The notes under the pieces were generated by a model, which saw nothing but the letters and a program-made list of their open reading frames with translations, was not told the origin of the DNA and did no database searches. Below are positions 40,885 to 49,281 of a DNA stretch of 64,000 bases, piece after piece. The stretch is from the NCBI RefSeq assembly GCF_001500045.1, contig NZ_LQIX01000056.1, forward strand, positions 123,608 to 187,607. The letters are read 5' to 3'. Within the stretch, counting starts at the first letter, position 1. Each line of letters starts with the position of its first letter. The position numbers and the translations under genes are program-made. This DNA comes from Mycobacterium sp. GA-1199. Lineage in GTDB: Bacteria; Actinomycetota; Actinomycetes; Mycobacteriales; Mycobacteriaceae.

Positions 40885-42188
40885 TGGCCACCGTCCGGAA
40901 CCGCCGGCGGCGGCTGGCAGCGGCCCTGGCGATGAGCGGGTGCCTGGCCGTTTCCGGCTGCGCCACCGAGGGTCTGTCGAGTCTTCCGCTGCCGGCACCC
41001 AGTGTGGGCTCCGGTGGATACCGGGTGACCGCCGTGTTCTCCAACGCGTTGAACCTGCCGGCGAACGCCAAGGTCAAGCTGGCTGGCGCCGATGTCGGCC
41101 AGATGGAGTCGATGGTGGCCCGCAACTACACCGCGGTCACCACGTTGCGGATCATGGACGGTGTGCAGTTGCCGCGGGGCAGCACGGCCGAATTGCGTTC
41201 TGCGACACCGCTGGGGGACGTGTTCGTGGCGATCAAGCCGCCGAGCCCGGTGGAACCGGGCACGCCGCTGCTCAAGGACGGCGACACCATTCCCCTGGAG
41301 TCGACGACGGCCGCGGCCACGGTCGAATCGGTGTTGGGTTCGGCCGCGATCCTGGTCAACGGCGGTGCGGTGCGCAACTTCACCAACATCATCAACGGTC
41401 TGGGCAAGGCGACCGGTGACGAAGGCCAGGCGTTCGGCGCCCTCATCCGCAAGACCAACGACACGCTCGGCACGCTCAACGCGCGCTCGGACGAGATTTC
41501 GACCGCGATGACCGAGACTTCGCGGTTGGCCAACTCGATTGCCGCCAAGAACCAGGTGATAGCCGACGTGATGGCCGAGGCCCGCCCGGCCACCGACACG
41601 TTGGCGGCCCACACCACCGAGATCGCCGATCTCGTCAAACAGCTCGGCGATGTCTCGAACCAGATGCGCAAGTTCCCGTCGATCGCGGGCACCGACACCA
41701 GCGGTCGCAGTGTCATCGCGGATGCCAATACCGTTGCGCGCGCGTGGAACGACGTCGCGCTGGCTCCCGGCGCCACGCTCTACGCGCTCAACCGGTTGAT
41801 GCCGCCGTTCCTCAAGACGTTGACCAGTAGCTCGATCGCGCTGGACGCCAGCGTCGACCGTTTGGTCCTGGGGTCCATCCCCGACATCGGATACGCCGGC
41901 GACCCGGGGCTGCACGGACCCAAGCGCCACGACTGGCATCAGCTGGTCGGCACGCTGCAGTACACGCTGTTTCGGTTGCAGGAGCGGGTCGTTGGCAGGG
42001 GGCCCGGGGTACCGCAAGTCCCGGTGATCCCCAGCCCGACGGAGCCCGGTGAGATCATCGTCGCGCCCCAGCATGGGCCTGCGCCGGCCGCCGCTCCTGG
42101 ACCGGCCGCCGCTCCCCAGGCGCCGCCGGTCGCTCCGCCGCCGTCGCCGCCGTCGCCTGCCCCGCTGCCCGCCGAGGCCCCACGATGA
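40884..42188 (+). CDS. mceE: Mce family lipoprotein MceE
   Basis: A 434-residue lipoprotein, as MceE proteins usually are. A basic N-terminus (TVRNRRRRLAA) precedes the lipobox LAVSGC with Cys26 as the lipidated residue (Cys20 is a less likely alternative). The MCE domain is GYRVTAVFSNALNLPANAKV then KLAGADVGQMESM, and STAELRSATPLGDVFVAIKP. After the helical tube domain the last 70 residues are Pro/Ala-rich, ending PLPAEAPR, echoing the MceA tail. The lipid anchor would fix the Mce tube to the outside of the inner membrane. Confidence 0.9.
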   Translation: MATVRNRRRRLAAALAMSGCLAVSGCATEGLSSLPLPAPSVGSGGYRVTAVFSNALNLPANAKVKLAGADVGQMESMVARNYTAVTTLRIMDGVQLPRGSTAELRSATPLGDVFVAIKPPSPVEPGTPLLKDGDTIPLESTTAAATVESVLGSAAILVNGGAVRNFTNIINGLGKATGDEGQAFGALIRKTNDTLGTLNARSDEISTAMTETSRLANSIAAKNQVIADVMAEARPATDTLAAHTTEIADLVKQLGDVSNQMRKFPSIAGTDTSGRSVIADANTVARAWNDVALAPGATLYALNRLMPPFLKTLTSSSIALDASVDRLVLGSIPDIGYAGDPGLHGPKRHDWHQLVGTLQYTLFRLQERVVGRGPGVPQVPVIPSPTEPGEIIVAPQHGPAPAAAPGPAAAPQAPPVAPPPSPPSPAPLPAEAPR

Positions 42189-43435
42189 TCGGCGCTGCCG
42201 CCGACCGCATCGTCGACCTCGTCCGGTTCGGTTACCGTCGCCGGGCCTGGCTGTCGGCGATCGCGTTGGTCATGACGCTCGTGGTGGCGACCGCGTATCT
42301 GTTGTTCGGTGCGTTACAGGTGAATCCGCTCGCGTCGACGTACCGGCTCACCGTCGAACTGCCGGCGTCGGCCGGGTTGTTGCCCAATCAGGATGTGACG
42401 CTGCGGGGAGTGCGGATCGGCCGGGTGGAACGGCTCGACCTCACGCCCGGCGGCGTCAACGCGGTGGTGACCGTCAACTCGACGAAGCAGATCCCGAAAT
42501 CGTCTGCCGTGCGGGTCTCGGGGCTGTCCCCGGCCGGTGAGCAGTACATCGACTTCGTTCCCGACGATCAGACGGGCCCGTTCCTTGCGGACGGCGCAGT
42601 GGTCGGCCAGGGCCGGGCCGCGATTCCGGTGAGCCTGGCCGAGCTGCTCGCCAACGCCGACGGGGCGCTGGCCCAGGCCGACACCGAGAAACTCGAACTC
42701 ATCAGACGAGAACTGAGTCTGAGCGAAGCCGGTCCGCAGAAACTGGCCGACATCGTCGATGGCGGCACCTTCCTGTTGTCGACCCTCGATTCGGTCCTGC
42801 CCGAGACGAGTTCGCTGTTGCGCACCAGCCAGGTGGTGTTCACCCTCGTCGCCGACAAGAACGCCGGAATCGATGCTGCCTCAGACAATCTCAGCGAGAG
42901 CTTCGTCGGGATCAACAAGATGCGCGACGGCTATCGCCGGCTCACCGACCAGACACCCGGCGTCCTGAAGCACGTCGACAACCTGTTCGTCGACAACTCC
43001 GACACCATGGTGCAGCTGCTTGGCAATCTGAGCACCACGTCCCGGTTGCTCTACCTGCGGGTGCCGGCGCTGAACGCGCTGTTCCCGAAGCACCGCACAT
43101 CGGTGCTCGACGCGCTCGGCGCCGCGATGCACAGCGGCGGATTGTGGGGAACCGCCGAGATCTATCCCCGCTACACATGCGACTACGGCACCCCCAAGCT
43201 GCCGCCGTCGAACGCGGACTATCCCGAACCGTTCATGTACACCTACTGTCGCGACGACCACCCCGGAGTCCTGGTGCGCGGAGCCAAGAACGCACCACGA
43301 CCTGCCGGAGACGACACCGCCGGGCCGCCCCCGGGTGCCGACCTCGGCCGACAGATGGACCCAACCCCGAAGGGGCGCTACACGATTCCGACGCCCTACG
43401 GCGGCCCGACGCTCCCGATCGAGCCGCCGCGCTGA
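42185..43435 (+). CDS. mceF: Mce family protein MceF
   Basis: A 416-residue last subunit. ATGA overlap with mceE. Membrane helix about 22-45. MCE domain: VELPASAGLLPNQDVTLRGV and RIGRVERLDLTPGGVNAVV, then SGLSPAGEQYIDFVPDDQ. Helical tube region to about residue 300, then a Pro/Gly-rich tail with APRPAGDDTAGPPPGADLG. The end of the mce series is followed by mce-associated genes with a 21-base gap. Confidence 0.9.
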   Translation: MIGAAADRIVDLVRFGYRRRAWLSAIALVMTLVVATAYLLFGALQVNPLASTYRLTVELPASAGLLPNQDVTLRGVRIGRVERLDLTPGGVNAVVTVNSTKQIPKSSAVRVSGLSPAGEQYIDFVPDDQTGPFLADGAVVGQGRAAIPVSLAELLANADGALAQADTEKLELIRRELSLSEAGPQKLADIVDGGTFLLSTLDSVLPETSSLLRTSQVVFTLVADKNAGIDAASDNLSESFVGINKMRDGYRRLTDQTPGVLKHVDNLFVDNSDTMVQLLGNLSTTSRLLYLRVPALNALFPKHRTSVLDALGAAMHSGGLWGTAEIYPRYTCDYGTPKLPPSNADYPEPFMYTYCRDDHPGVLVRGAKNAPRPAGDDTAGPPPGADLGRQMDPTPKGRYTIPTPYGGPTLPIEPPR

Positions 43436-43456
43436 CCGACGCCTATCCGTGAGGAG

Positions 43457-44134
43457 ATGACGATGCCCGTGAGTACCGACCGAGACCGCGAGACCGACAA
43501 GCCCGACGCGCCGCAAGCCGACACGGCGGCCGAGTCCGACACCGCCACGTCCGACACCGCCGAAACCGACACCGCCGAATCCGATGCCGAGACTCCCAAA
43601 ACCGAGTCCGGTGACGACGCCTCCAACGACTCGAACGGCGAAGGCGCCGCACGCAACTGGCGCCGCCCGGTGCTGCGCGGGGCGCTGATCCTGGCGTTCG
43701 TGGTGCTGCTCGGCGCAACCGGGTTCCTCGGCTGGCAACTGTGGCAGGAACGTCAGGTCGCTCAGGCCGGCGAACAGGCCCAGGCCGCAGCGGTGACCTA
43801 CGCACAGGTCTTGACGAGCATCGACTCGGCGAAGGTCGACGAGAACTTCGATGCGGTGCTCGACGGGGCGACCGGCGAGTTCAAGGACATGTACTCACAG
43901 TCCAGCAGCCAACTGCGGCAGTTGCTGATCGACAACAAGGCATCCGCTCACGGGGTGGTGCTCGAATCGGCGGTCCAGTCGGCGACCAAGGACAAGGCGG
44001 TCGTGCTGCTGTTCGTCGACCAGTCCGTCACCAACACCAATGTGCCCGATCCGCGCATCGACCGCAGCCGCATCAAGATGACGATGGAGAGCGTCGACGG
44101 GCGTTGGCGGGCAAGCAAAGTCGAATTGCCGTGA
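43457..44134 (+). CDS. Mce-associated membrane protein (Mam type)
   Basis: A 225-residue protein with the typical Mam layout: a cytoplasmic low-complexity acidic arm of Asp/Thr/Glu/Ser runs (residues about 18-65, repeated SDTA/TDTA units), one membrane helix (about 76-96), and an outside NTF2-like domain with VTYAQVLTSIDSAKVDENFD and YSQSSSQLRQLLIDNKASAH. Mam proteins follow mceF in mycobacterial mce operons and stabilise the complex. Ribosome site GAGGAGATG lies close upstream. The arm is unusually repetitive compared with the rest of the operon. Confidence 0.82.
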   Translation: MTMPVSTDRDRETDKPDAPQADTAAESDTATSDTAETDTAESDAETPKTESGDDASNDSNGEGAARNWRRPVLRGALILAFVVLLGATGFLGWQLWQERQVAQAGEQAQAAAVTYAQVLTSIDSAKVDENFDAVLDGATGEFKDMYSQSSSQLRQLLIDNKASAHGVVLESAVQSATKDKAVVLLFVDQSVTNTNVPDPRIDRSRIKMTMESVDGRWRASKVELP

Positions 44135-44153
44135 GGACGTGGGGAGACGTGAG

Positions 44154-44957
44154 ATGCGCCTGCTGAACCCGGCACTGGCCGCGGCGGCCATGATCACCGC
44201 GGTGGTGGCCGTCGCACCCACCGCGTCCGCGTCGGCGCCCTCCTTCTGCGCGGAGCTCGGCGGGCATTGGGACGGGCAGTTCTGCAGCACGTCGGTGGTT
44301 TCGGAGCGCAAAGCGACGCGCAACATCAAGATGGCGTTGCCCGGCGATCTGGTGGACAACCCGACGATCCGGGAGTACCTGACCAACCTGATGAACAACT
44401 GGCGCGACGCCGCGAAGATGACGGTCCACGACAGTTTCGGCGAGCAGCACTTCCAGATCTTCCAGCACGGCGGCGCGATGACCGTCGTCTTCCACGAGAT
44501 GTACTCGGGGACGGTCGGTACCGACGCCCTCGCACACCCGAACGCACCGATCATCAGCGACGCCTACCGCACCTTCACCTTCGCCGATGGTCGGCGGCTG
44601 CAACTGGCCGACCTGTTCAAACCGGGCGTCGACCACATGGCCGAGATCCCGCGCCTGGGCGAACCGTTCATCGTCGCCGCACTCGACGCCGCACCGCCGC
44701 CGCACCAACCTGGCACCTACCCGTTCACCCCGGATCGCTGGACCCCGGACAAGGTCTACTCCGGTGCGTACAAAGCGTGGGCGCTCACTCCAGATGAGTT
44801 GATCCTCTACATGCCTGACTACCCGGTGGCCCGGGACCGGCCGATCAACTTCAGCCCGGGGCTTCCGCAGTGGGCGATGGACGGCGGCACCGTGCAGGCC
44901 CACATCCCGCTGTCGGCGCTCGCGCCGATCCTGCGCCCCGAATTCGGCGGTGGTTGA
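44154..44957 (+). CDS. Secreted MPT64-like (RsiV/DUF3298-fold) protein in mce operon
   Basis: Read from ATG 44154, 267 residues with a signal peptide (positives at 2, hydrophobic 8-22, cut near ASASA, about 26). The mature part begins with a cysteine pair, FCAELGGHWDGQFC, matching the C-x11-C start of MPT64. Then come NIKMALPGDLVDNPTIREYL, FTFADGRRLQLADLFKPGVD, AWALTPDELILYMPDYPVAR and VQAHIPLSALAPILR, aligned in order with MPT64 segments. MPT64 (Rv1980c) is a secreted antigen of uncertain function. Its presence inside an mce transcription unit suggests a role in substrate capture. Alignment was done by eye. Confidence 0.7.
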   Translation: MRLLNPALAAAAMITAVVAVAPTASASAPSFCAELGGHWDGQFCSTSVVSERKATRNIKMALPGDLVDNPTIREYLTNLMNNWRDAAKMTVHDSFGEQHFQIFQHGGAMTVVFHEMYSGTVGTDALAHPNAPIISDAYRTFTFADGRRLQLADLFKPGVDHMAEIPRLGEPFIVAALDAAPPPHQPGTYPFTPDRWTPDKVYSGAYKAWALTPDELILYMPDYPVARDRPINFSPGLPQWAMDGGTVQAHIPLSALAPILRPEFGGG

Positions 44958-44959
44958 GC

Positions 44960-45532
44960 ATGTTTCGGGTGCTTGCCGCATTACTGACCGGATTGCTGTT
45001 GTTCGCACCGGTGAGCCGCGCCGAACCCGCCGCCCCGACGCTCCCGGTGTTCACACCGCATCCGTCGGATTGGCAACCCGACTACACCGTGTTCCCGTAC
45101 AACCTGTGGCAGATACGGGTCACGCCGGAGCAGATCACCGCGATGCGTGATTCGTGTCAGTGGTTCAACGCGCAGTACGAGCAGCTGATGGGCCAGGTGT
45201 ACGGATTTCAGCGTTTCCTGGCCGATCAGGGTGACGACTGGGGGCGGCCCGGGGTCAGCGAGGCGGGCGACATCGTCGCGGCCAACCTCGATCAGTCCGC
45301 CGCATTCCTCGACCCCCGCGCCCACACGTTGTTCATCATCAACTACCCGGACCAGAGCGAGTATTCGCCGGTGTTCCATGGGGATTCGATCTACCGGTTG
45401 TGGTATCAGTTCACTCAGATCAGCGACAAAATCAAGAAGCGGATGCCGTCCGGGCAGATCAACGCCAACATCGCGACCGCAAACGTCTACGGCGGCGTGA
45501 TCCGCGACTCCGGGGTCTGTGCGGGCGCATAG
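44960..45532 (+). CDS. Secreted protein of mce operon, unrecognised family
   Basis: A 190-residue protein whose ATG follows the previous stop by 2 bases. A clear signal peptide is present: FRVLAALLTGLLLFAPVSRA, cut near residue 21. The mature part is aromatic-rich (VFPYNLWQIRVTPEQITAMR, DSCQWFNAQYEQLMGQVYGF), with two cysteines only (DSCQW and the C-terminal GVCAGA) that could pair. Small exported proteins of this kind follow mce genes in fast-growing mycobacteria. I do not recognise a domain. Context suggests a periplasmic part of the Mce system. Confidence 0.7.
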   Translation: MFRVLAALLTGLLLFAPVSRAEPAAPTLPVFTPHPSDWQPDYTVFPYNLWQIRVTPEQITAMRDSCQWFNAQYEQLMGQVYGFQRFLADQGDDWGRPGVSEAGDIVAANLDQSAAFLDPRAHTLFIINYPDQSEYSPVFHGDSIYRLWYQFTQISDKIKKRMPSGQINANIATANVYGGVIRDSGVCAGA

Positions 45533-45549
45533 CGCGTAGGGTTCGGCCG

Positions 45550-45804
45550 GTGAGCACCGATGCCAGGCAGCGGCTGCGCGAGACGATCCTGAGGCTCATT
45601 CATGAGCGCGGCCCGGACAAGACGATCTGCCCGTCGGACGCGGCCCGCGCCGTCGGCGGCGACGACTGGCGCGAACTGATGGACGACGCCCGCGAGACCG
45701 CCCGCGACCTGGCCCGCAACGGCGACGTCGAGATCACCCAGAAAGGTGAGGTGCTCGACCCGAACGCCGAGTGGCGCGGACCCATCCGGATCCGCGCCAC
45801 GTAG
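45550..45804 (+). CDS. DUF3253 winged-helix-like small protein
   Basis: An 84-residue protein starting at GTG 45550. The sequence RLRETILRLIHERGPDKTIC and PSDAARAVGGDDWRELMDDA then VEITQKGEVLDPNAEWRGPI is the DUF3253 pattern, a small winged-helix-like domain; DNA binding is possible but not shown. TAGGGT lies 7 bases before the start, consistent with a leaderless mRNA separate from the mce operon, although the gap to the previous stop is only 17 bases. Confidence 0.75.
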   Translation: MSTDARQRLRETILRLIHERGPDKTICPSDAARAVGGDDWRELMDDARETARDLARNGDVEITQKGEVLDPNAEWRGPIRIRAT

Positions 45805-45831
45805 CGCCCGTCGCACGCGCTCAGCAAGGAC

Positions 45832-46296
45832 TCACGCCAACTTGTCGGCCTCGGCCCGCGCCTGCGCCGCGACCTTCTCCGCCAGCTCGGCCTTCCACTG
45901 GATCTCCTTCTTGATCCAGGGGTTGTCCTGCGGGAACTGGTCGGTCTCGCCGACCAGCCGCACCTCGAGCCTCACGCCGGGCCCCAGGGGGCACTTCTGG
46001 GCCCACTGCTTGGCCTCCTCCTTCGACGACACGTCGATGATCCAGAACCCGTTGAACAGCTCCTTGGCCTCGGTGTACGGGCCGTCGGTCACCACCGGCG
46101 GATCGGAGTCGAAGTCGACGACGAAACCGTCCTCCGGACCGGTCAGGCCCTCGCCGGCGAGCATCACACCGGCCTTGATCAACTCCTCGTTGTAGCGGCC
46201 CATCGACTCGATGACCTCGTTGAAGTCCACGTTGGCGTCGGCGAACGCAGCTTCGGCCTCGGGGGTGACCCGCATGATCAGCATGTATCGCGCCAT
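45832..46296 (-). CDS. YCII-related DGPF-type protein (ECF42 partner family)
   Basis: A 154-residue protein with the ferredoxin-like YCII fold: RYMLIMRVTPEAEAAFADA at the start, GEGLTGPEDGFVVDFDSDPP, and the family motif in VTDGPYTEAKELFNGFWIID (DGPY in place of DGPF). The acidic/basic tail AEKVAAQARAEADKLA is helical. AAGGAGAC lies before the ATG as ribosome site. DGPF genes are the usual targets and neighbours of ECF42 sigma factors. Here an ECF42-type promoter can be read upstream, while the sigma gene itself is at 30276-31517. The catalytic role is unknown. Confidence 0.85.
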   Translation of the reverse strand: MARYMLIMRVTPEAEAAFADANVDFNEVIESMGRYNEELIKAGVMLAGEGLTGPEDGFVVDFDSDPPVVTDGPYTEAKELFNGFWIIDVSSKEEAKQWAQKCPLGPGVRLEVRLVGETDQFPQDNPWIKKEIQWKAELAEKVAAQARAEADKLA

Positions 46297-46354
46297 TTGT
46301 CTGTCTCCTTCTAGTCGCTTCTGACGGGGCGGGTTTTCGCGCCCTCACGACTAC

Positions 46355-46382
46355 GTCGAATGGGTTCTCACTGGATTCGACA
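46355..46382 (-). promoter_or_regulatory. Predicted ECF42-dependent promoter of the DGPF gene
   Basis: On the minus strand TGTCGA (46382-46377) is followed after 18 bases by CGAC (46358-46355). The reported ECF42 target consensus is TGTCGA at -35 and CGA/TC at -10. The transcript would begin about 50 bases before the DGPF start at 46296. The same bases form a 7-bp inverted repeat GTCGAAT/ATTCGAC. Confidence 0.45.
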
Positions 46383-46469
46383 CGGGCCGCACGAATTTTT
46401 CATCGGAGTTTGGGAGATTTCTCATCACCGAGCCAGAGCGGACTTAGACCGGGCCGCTGACAATCGGTC

Positions 46470-47657
46470 ATGGGTATCGCACGTTCGCTCGGATTCGCCG
46501 TGGTGGTGGTCGGCGCCCTGCTCGGGATGTACGCCGTCCCGCGGGTGCTCGGCGATCCGATGCCCAGCGTCGGCCCCGTCGTGGGCTTCGCCACCGTCGC
46601 CGGTCACCCCGCCGTGCTGGCGGCGTACGGCCGCACCGGCGGTGTGCGCTCGGCGCCATTCGGTACCGACGACGTATGGCAGGAGCGCTTGGCCGCGGTG
46701 TCGCTTCACACCGGCGAACTGCTGTGGGATGTCCAGTTGCACGGCAAGAGCGGCTGGGAACGGGCCGTACTCGCTGTGGCCGACGGCCTCGCTTACGTCG
46801 CCACCGACTACGGATTGTCGATCGTTGCCGTCGAGGACGGTCGGATCGTCATGCAGAACGACCAGATCCCCGGTCTCGGCAACGATTACGTGCAGGCCTA
46901 CATGGCCTACCACGTCGACCCGGACCTCGACGCCGTCATCGCGCTGACCCAGCCGGGCGCCGTCGTCCACATCCCGCTGGGCACAACCGAAGCCACGCCC
47001 ACGCCCCACGATGTGGCCGACAACTGGCGCGGCACACTGATCGCCGATTCGGCGCCCACGCGCGACGCGGCATTCGAGATGATCGACGTCGACCCGGCGG
47101 CCACGCCGAAGCGCATGGCGCTTCCCGACGGCGGCGCGGTGCACCTGTCCCGGCAGACGGGTGTGTTGACCCGCGAATGGCCCGACGGACGCACCGAGGT
47201 GCTCACCCGCATCCACGATGTGACCCGCCCCGAACTCGTCTACGAGATCGTGCGCACCCCTGCGGCGCTCGCCACCGGAGAACAACTGGCCGAAGGCACA
47301 GACATGTTCACGAAGCACCACTCGGCCGCAGTGCCACTGGGTACCGTGAGCGGCGTGGTGCTCGTGCGCGGCGACGACCCGAACACCGATGGGCGAGAGT
47401 CACTTTTGCTGATCGACATCGGGTCGGGGGAGACGATGGCGGTGGTGGCCGACCTCGACGACGTCAAGCGGGTGACCGCCACACCCGACGGGGACATCCT
47501 CGTCATCGCGACGCCCAGCCCGCCCGCCTTTGAGCCCTCCAACGACAACCGTCTGATCGTGCTGCGGCCCGACGGCCGGGTCACGTCGACCGATCTCGGG
47601 CTGACCGACTTCTGGGGCCGTACCAAAGCCGACACGAGGAGCAGCGATGCCCGCTGA
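46470..47657 (+). CDS. Membrane-anchored beta-propeller-like protein
   Basis: A 395-residue protein. An N-terminal hydrophobic helix (about 4-24) anchors it outside or acts as a signal. The body has repeated strands with PQQ/quinoprotein-like endings: RLAAVSLHTGELLWDVQLHG, ERAVLAVADGLAYVATDYGL, and SLLLIDIGSGETMAVVADLD. This suggests a six- to eight-bladed propeller, but no cofactor-binding residues were recognised. It overlaps the amidohydrolase gene by 11 bases. A longer polar insertion near residues 170-240 is less regular. Function unknown. Confidence 0.65.
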   Translation: MGIARSLGFAVVVVGALLGMYAVPRVLGDPMPSVGPVVGFATVAGHPAVLAAYGRTGGVRSAPFGTDDVWQERLAAVSLHTGELLWDVQLHGKSGWERAVLAVADGLAYVATDYGLSIVAVEDGRIVMQNDQIPGLGNDYVQAYMAYHVDPDLDAVIALTQPGAVVHIPLGTTEATPTPHDVADNWRGTLIADSAPTRDAAFEMIDVDPAATPKRMALPDGGAVHLSRQTGVLTREWPDGRTEVLTRIHDVTRPELVYEIVRTPAALATGEQLAEGTDMFTKHHSAAVPLGTVSGVVLVRGDDPNTDGRESLLLIDIGSGETMAVVADLDDVKRVTATPDGDILVIATPSPPAFEPSNDNRLIVLRPDGRVTSTDLGLTDFWGRTKADTRSSDAR

Positions 47658-49251
47658 CCTGATCATCCGTGGAACCATCCTGACGGTCGACGAAAGCCGG
47701 CCGACCGCGGAGGCGCTCGCGGTGAGCGACGGCCGCATCGTCGCCGTGGGCAGCGGCAACGAGATCGACGGCTGGATCGGCCCCGACACCGAGACCCGCG
47801 ACGTCGACGGATGCGTGATGCCCGGATTCGTCGAAGCGCACGGCCATCCGCTGATGGAGGCCATCGTGCTGTCCGAGCGGATGGTCGACATCCGGCCGGT
47901 CACACTGCCCAAGGCCGATGACGTGGTCGCCGCCATCAAGACCGAGGTCGCCAACCGCGGCCCCGAGGGTGCGTACCTCAACGGCTGGGATCCGCTGCTG
48001 CAGAGGGGCTTACCGGCGCCGACATTGGCCTGGCTCGACGAACTCGCCCCCGACGATCCCTTGGTGATCGTGCACAACTCGGGGCACAAGGCCTACTTCA
48101 ATAGCGCCGCCGCCCGACGGTTCGGGCTCACCCGCGACACCCCGGACCCCAAAGGCGCCCGGTACGGCCGCGACGCAAACGGTGAGCTCGACGGCACCGC
48201 CGAGGAGACCGCCGCGGTGTTCAGCTTGCTGGCGGGCGTGATCGATCCCGCCGACTACCCGGCGATGTTGCACGCCGAACTGAAGCGGCTCAACGCCGCC
48301 GGACTGACCACCTGCTCGGAGATGGCCTTCGATCCGGTGTTCCGTCCGGTGATCGAAACGCTGCGCACTCACCTGAGCGTGCGGCTGCGGCTCTACGAGA
48401 TCTCCAATGCCCAGATGTCCACCGACGCGACCCCGGGCGCAGGCGACGACTTGCTCCGTCAGGTCGGGATCAAGATCTGGGTCGACGGTTCGCCGTGGAT
48501 AGGCAACATCGACCTGTCGTTTCCGTACTTGGACACCGACGCCACGCGCACCATCGGCGTCGCACCCGGATCGTGCGGGCACGCCAACTACACCCGCGAA
48601 CAACTCACCGAGATCGTGCACGCCTACTTCCCCAAGGGCTGGCCGATGGCCTGCCACGTCCAGGGCGACGCCGGTGTCGACACCATCCTCGACGTGTACG
48701 AAGAAGCGTTGCGGCGTTGGCCCCGTGACGATCACAGGCTGCGGCTCGAGCACGTCGGCGCCATCCGCGACGATCAGCTGCAACGCGCGCACGACCTCGG
48801 CGTCGTCTGCAGCGTGTTCGTCGATCAGATCCACTACTGGGGCGACATCATCGTCGATGGTTTGTTCGGCGCTGAACACGGAAGCCGTTGGATGCCATGC
48901 GGATCCGCTGTCGCCACGGGTATGCGGATCTCGCTGCACAACGATCCGCCGGTCACCCCGGAAGAGCCCTTGCGCAACATCAGCGTCGCGGCCACCCGCA
49001 CGGCCCCGAGCGGGCGGGTGATCGGCCCGGAGCAGCGCATCTCCGTCGAGCAGGCGATCAGGGCGCAGACAGTGGACGCTGCCTACCAGCTGTTCGCCGA
49101 CGATGTGGTCGGCTCGCTTGAAGTGGGCAAGTACGCCGACATGGTGGTGCTGTCGGCCGATCCGCGCACGGTGGCGCCCGAGGAGATCGCCGATCTCGAG
49201 GTGCAGGCCACGTATCTGGCCGGCCGACAGGTTTACCGCAAAGGCGACTGA
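47647..49251 (+). CDS. YtcJ-type metal-dependent amidohydrolase (Rv0552-like)
   Basis: A 534-residue enzyme, the length recalled for Rv0552. The N-terminal beta-sandwich DLIIRGTILTVDESRPTAEA leads to the first metal motif GFVEAHGHPLME (HxH). Further sites are IVHNSGHKAYF, KIWVDGSPWIGN, ACHVQGDAGVDTILDVYEE, RLRLEHVGAI and SLHNDPPVTPEEP. The C-terminal sandwich ends LEVGKYADMVVLSADPRTV. Family members hydrolyse C-N bonds of varied amides; the substrate is unknown. In M. tuberculosis it lies next to fadD8; here the mce block separates them. Confidence 0.88.
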   Translation: MPADLIIRGTILTVDESRPTAEALAVSDGRIVAVGSGNEIDGWIGPDTETRDVDGCVMPGFVEAHGHPLMEAIVLSERMVDIRPVTLPKADDVVAAIKTEVANRGPEGAYLNGWDPLLQRGLPAPTLAWLDELAPDDPLVIVHNSGHKAYFNSAAARRFGLTRDTPDPKGARYGRDANGELDGTAEETAAVFSLLAGVIDPADYPAMLHAELKRLNAAGLTTCSEMAFDPVFRPVIETLRTHLSVRLRLYEISNAQMSTDATPGAGDDLLRQVGIKIWVDGSPWIGNIDLSFPYLDTDATRTIGVAPGSCGHANYTREQLTEIVHAYFPKGWPMACHVQGDAGVDTILDVYEEALRRWPRDDHRLRLEHVGAIRDDQLQRAHDLGVVCSVFVDQIHYWGDIIVDGLFGAEHGSRWMPCGSAVATGMRISLHNDPPVTPEEPLRNISVAATRTAPSGRVIGPEQRISVEQAIRAQTVDAAYQLFADDVVGSLEVGKYADMVVLSADPRTVAPEEIADLEVQATYLAGRQVYRKGD

Positions 49252-49281
49252 CCAGACCGCGACGGTCGCTAGGCTTCTCCC

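Noticed and set aside
40677..42074. A 465-codon minus-strand frame across mceD-mceE
   Set aside because: Antisense shadow; the plus strand encodes intact MCE domains and a lipobox.
46355..46381. GTCGAAT/ATTCGAC inverted repeat as an independent operator
   Set aside because: Seven-base arms are weak evidence alone, and the same bases are better explained by the ECF42-type promoter reading.
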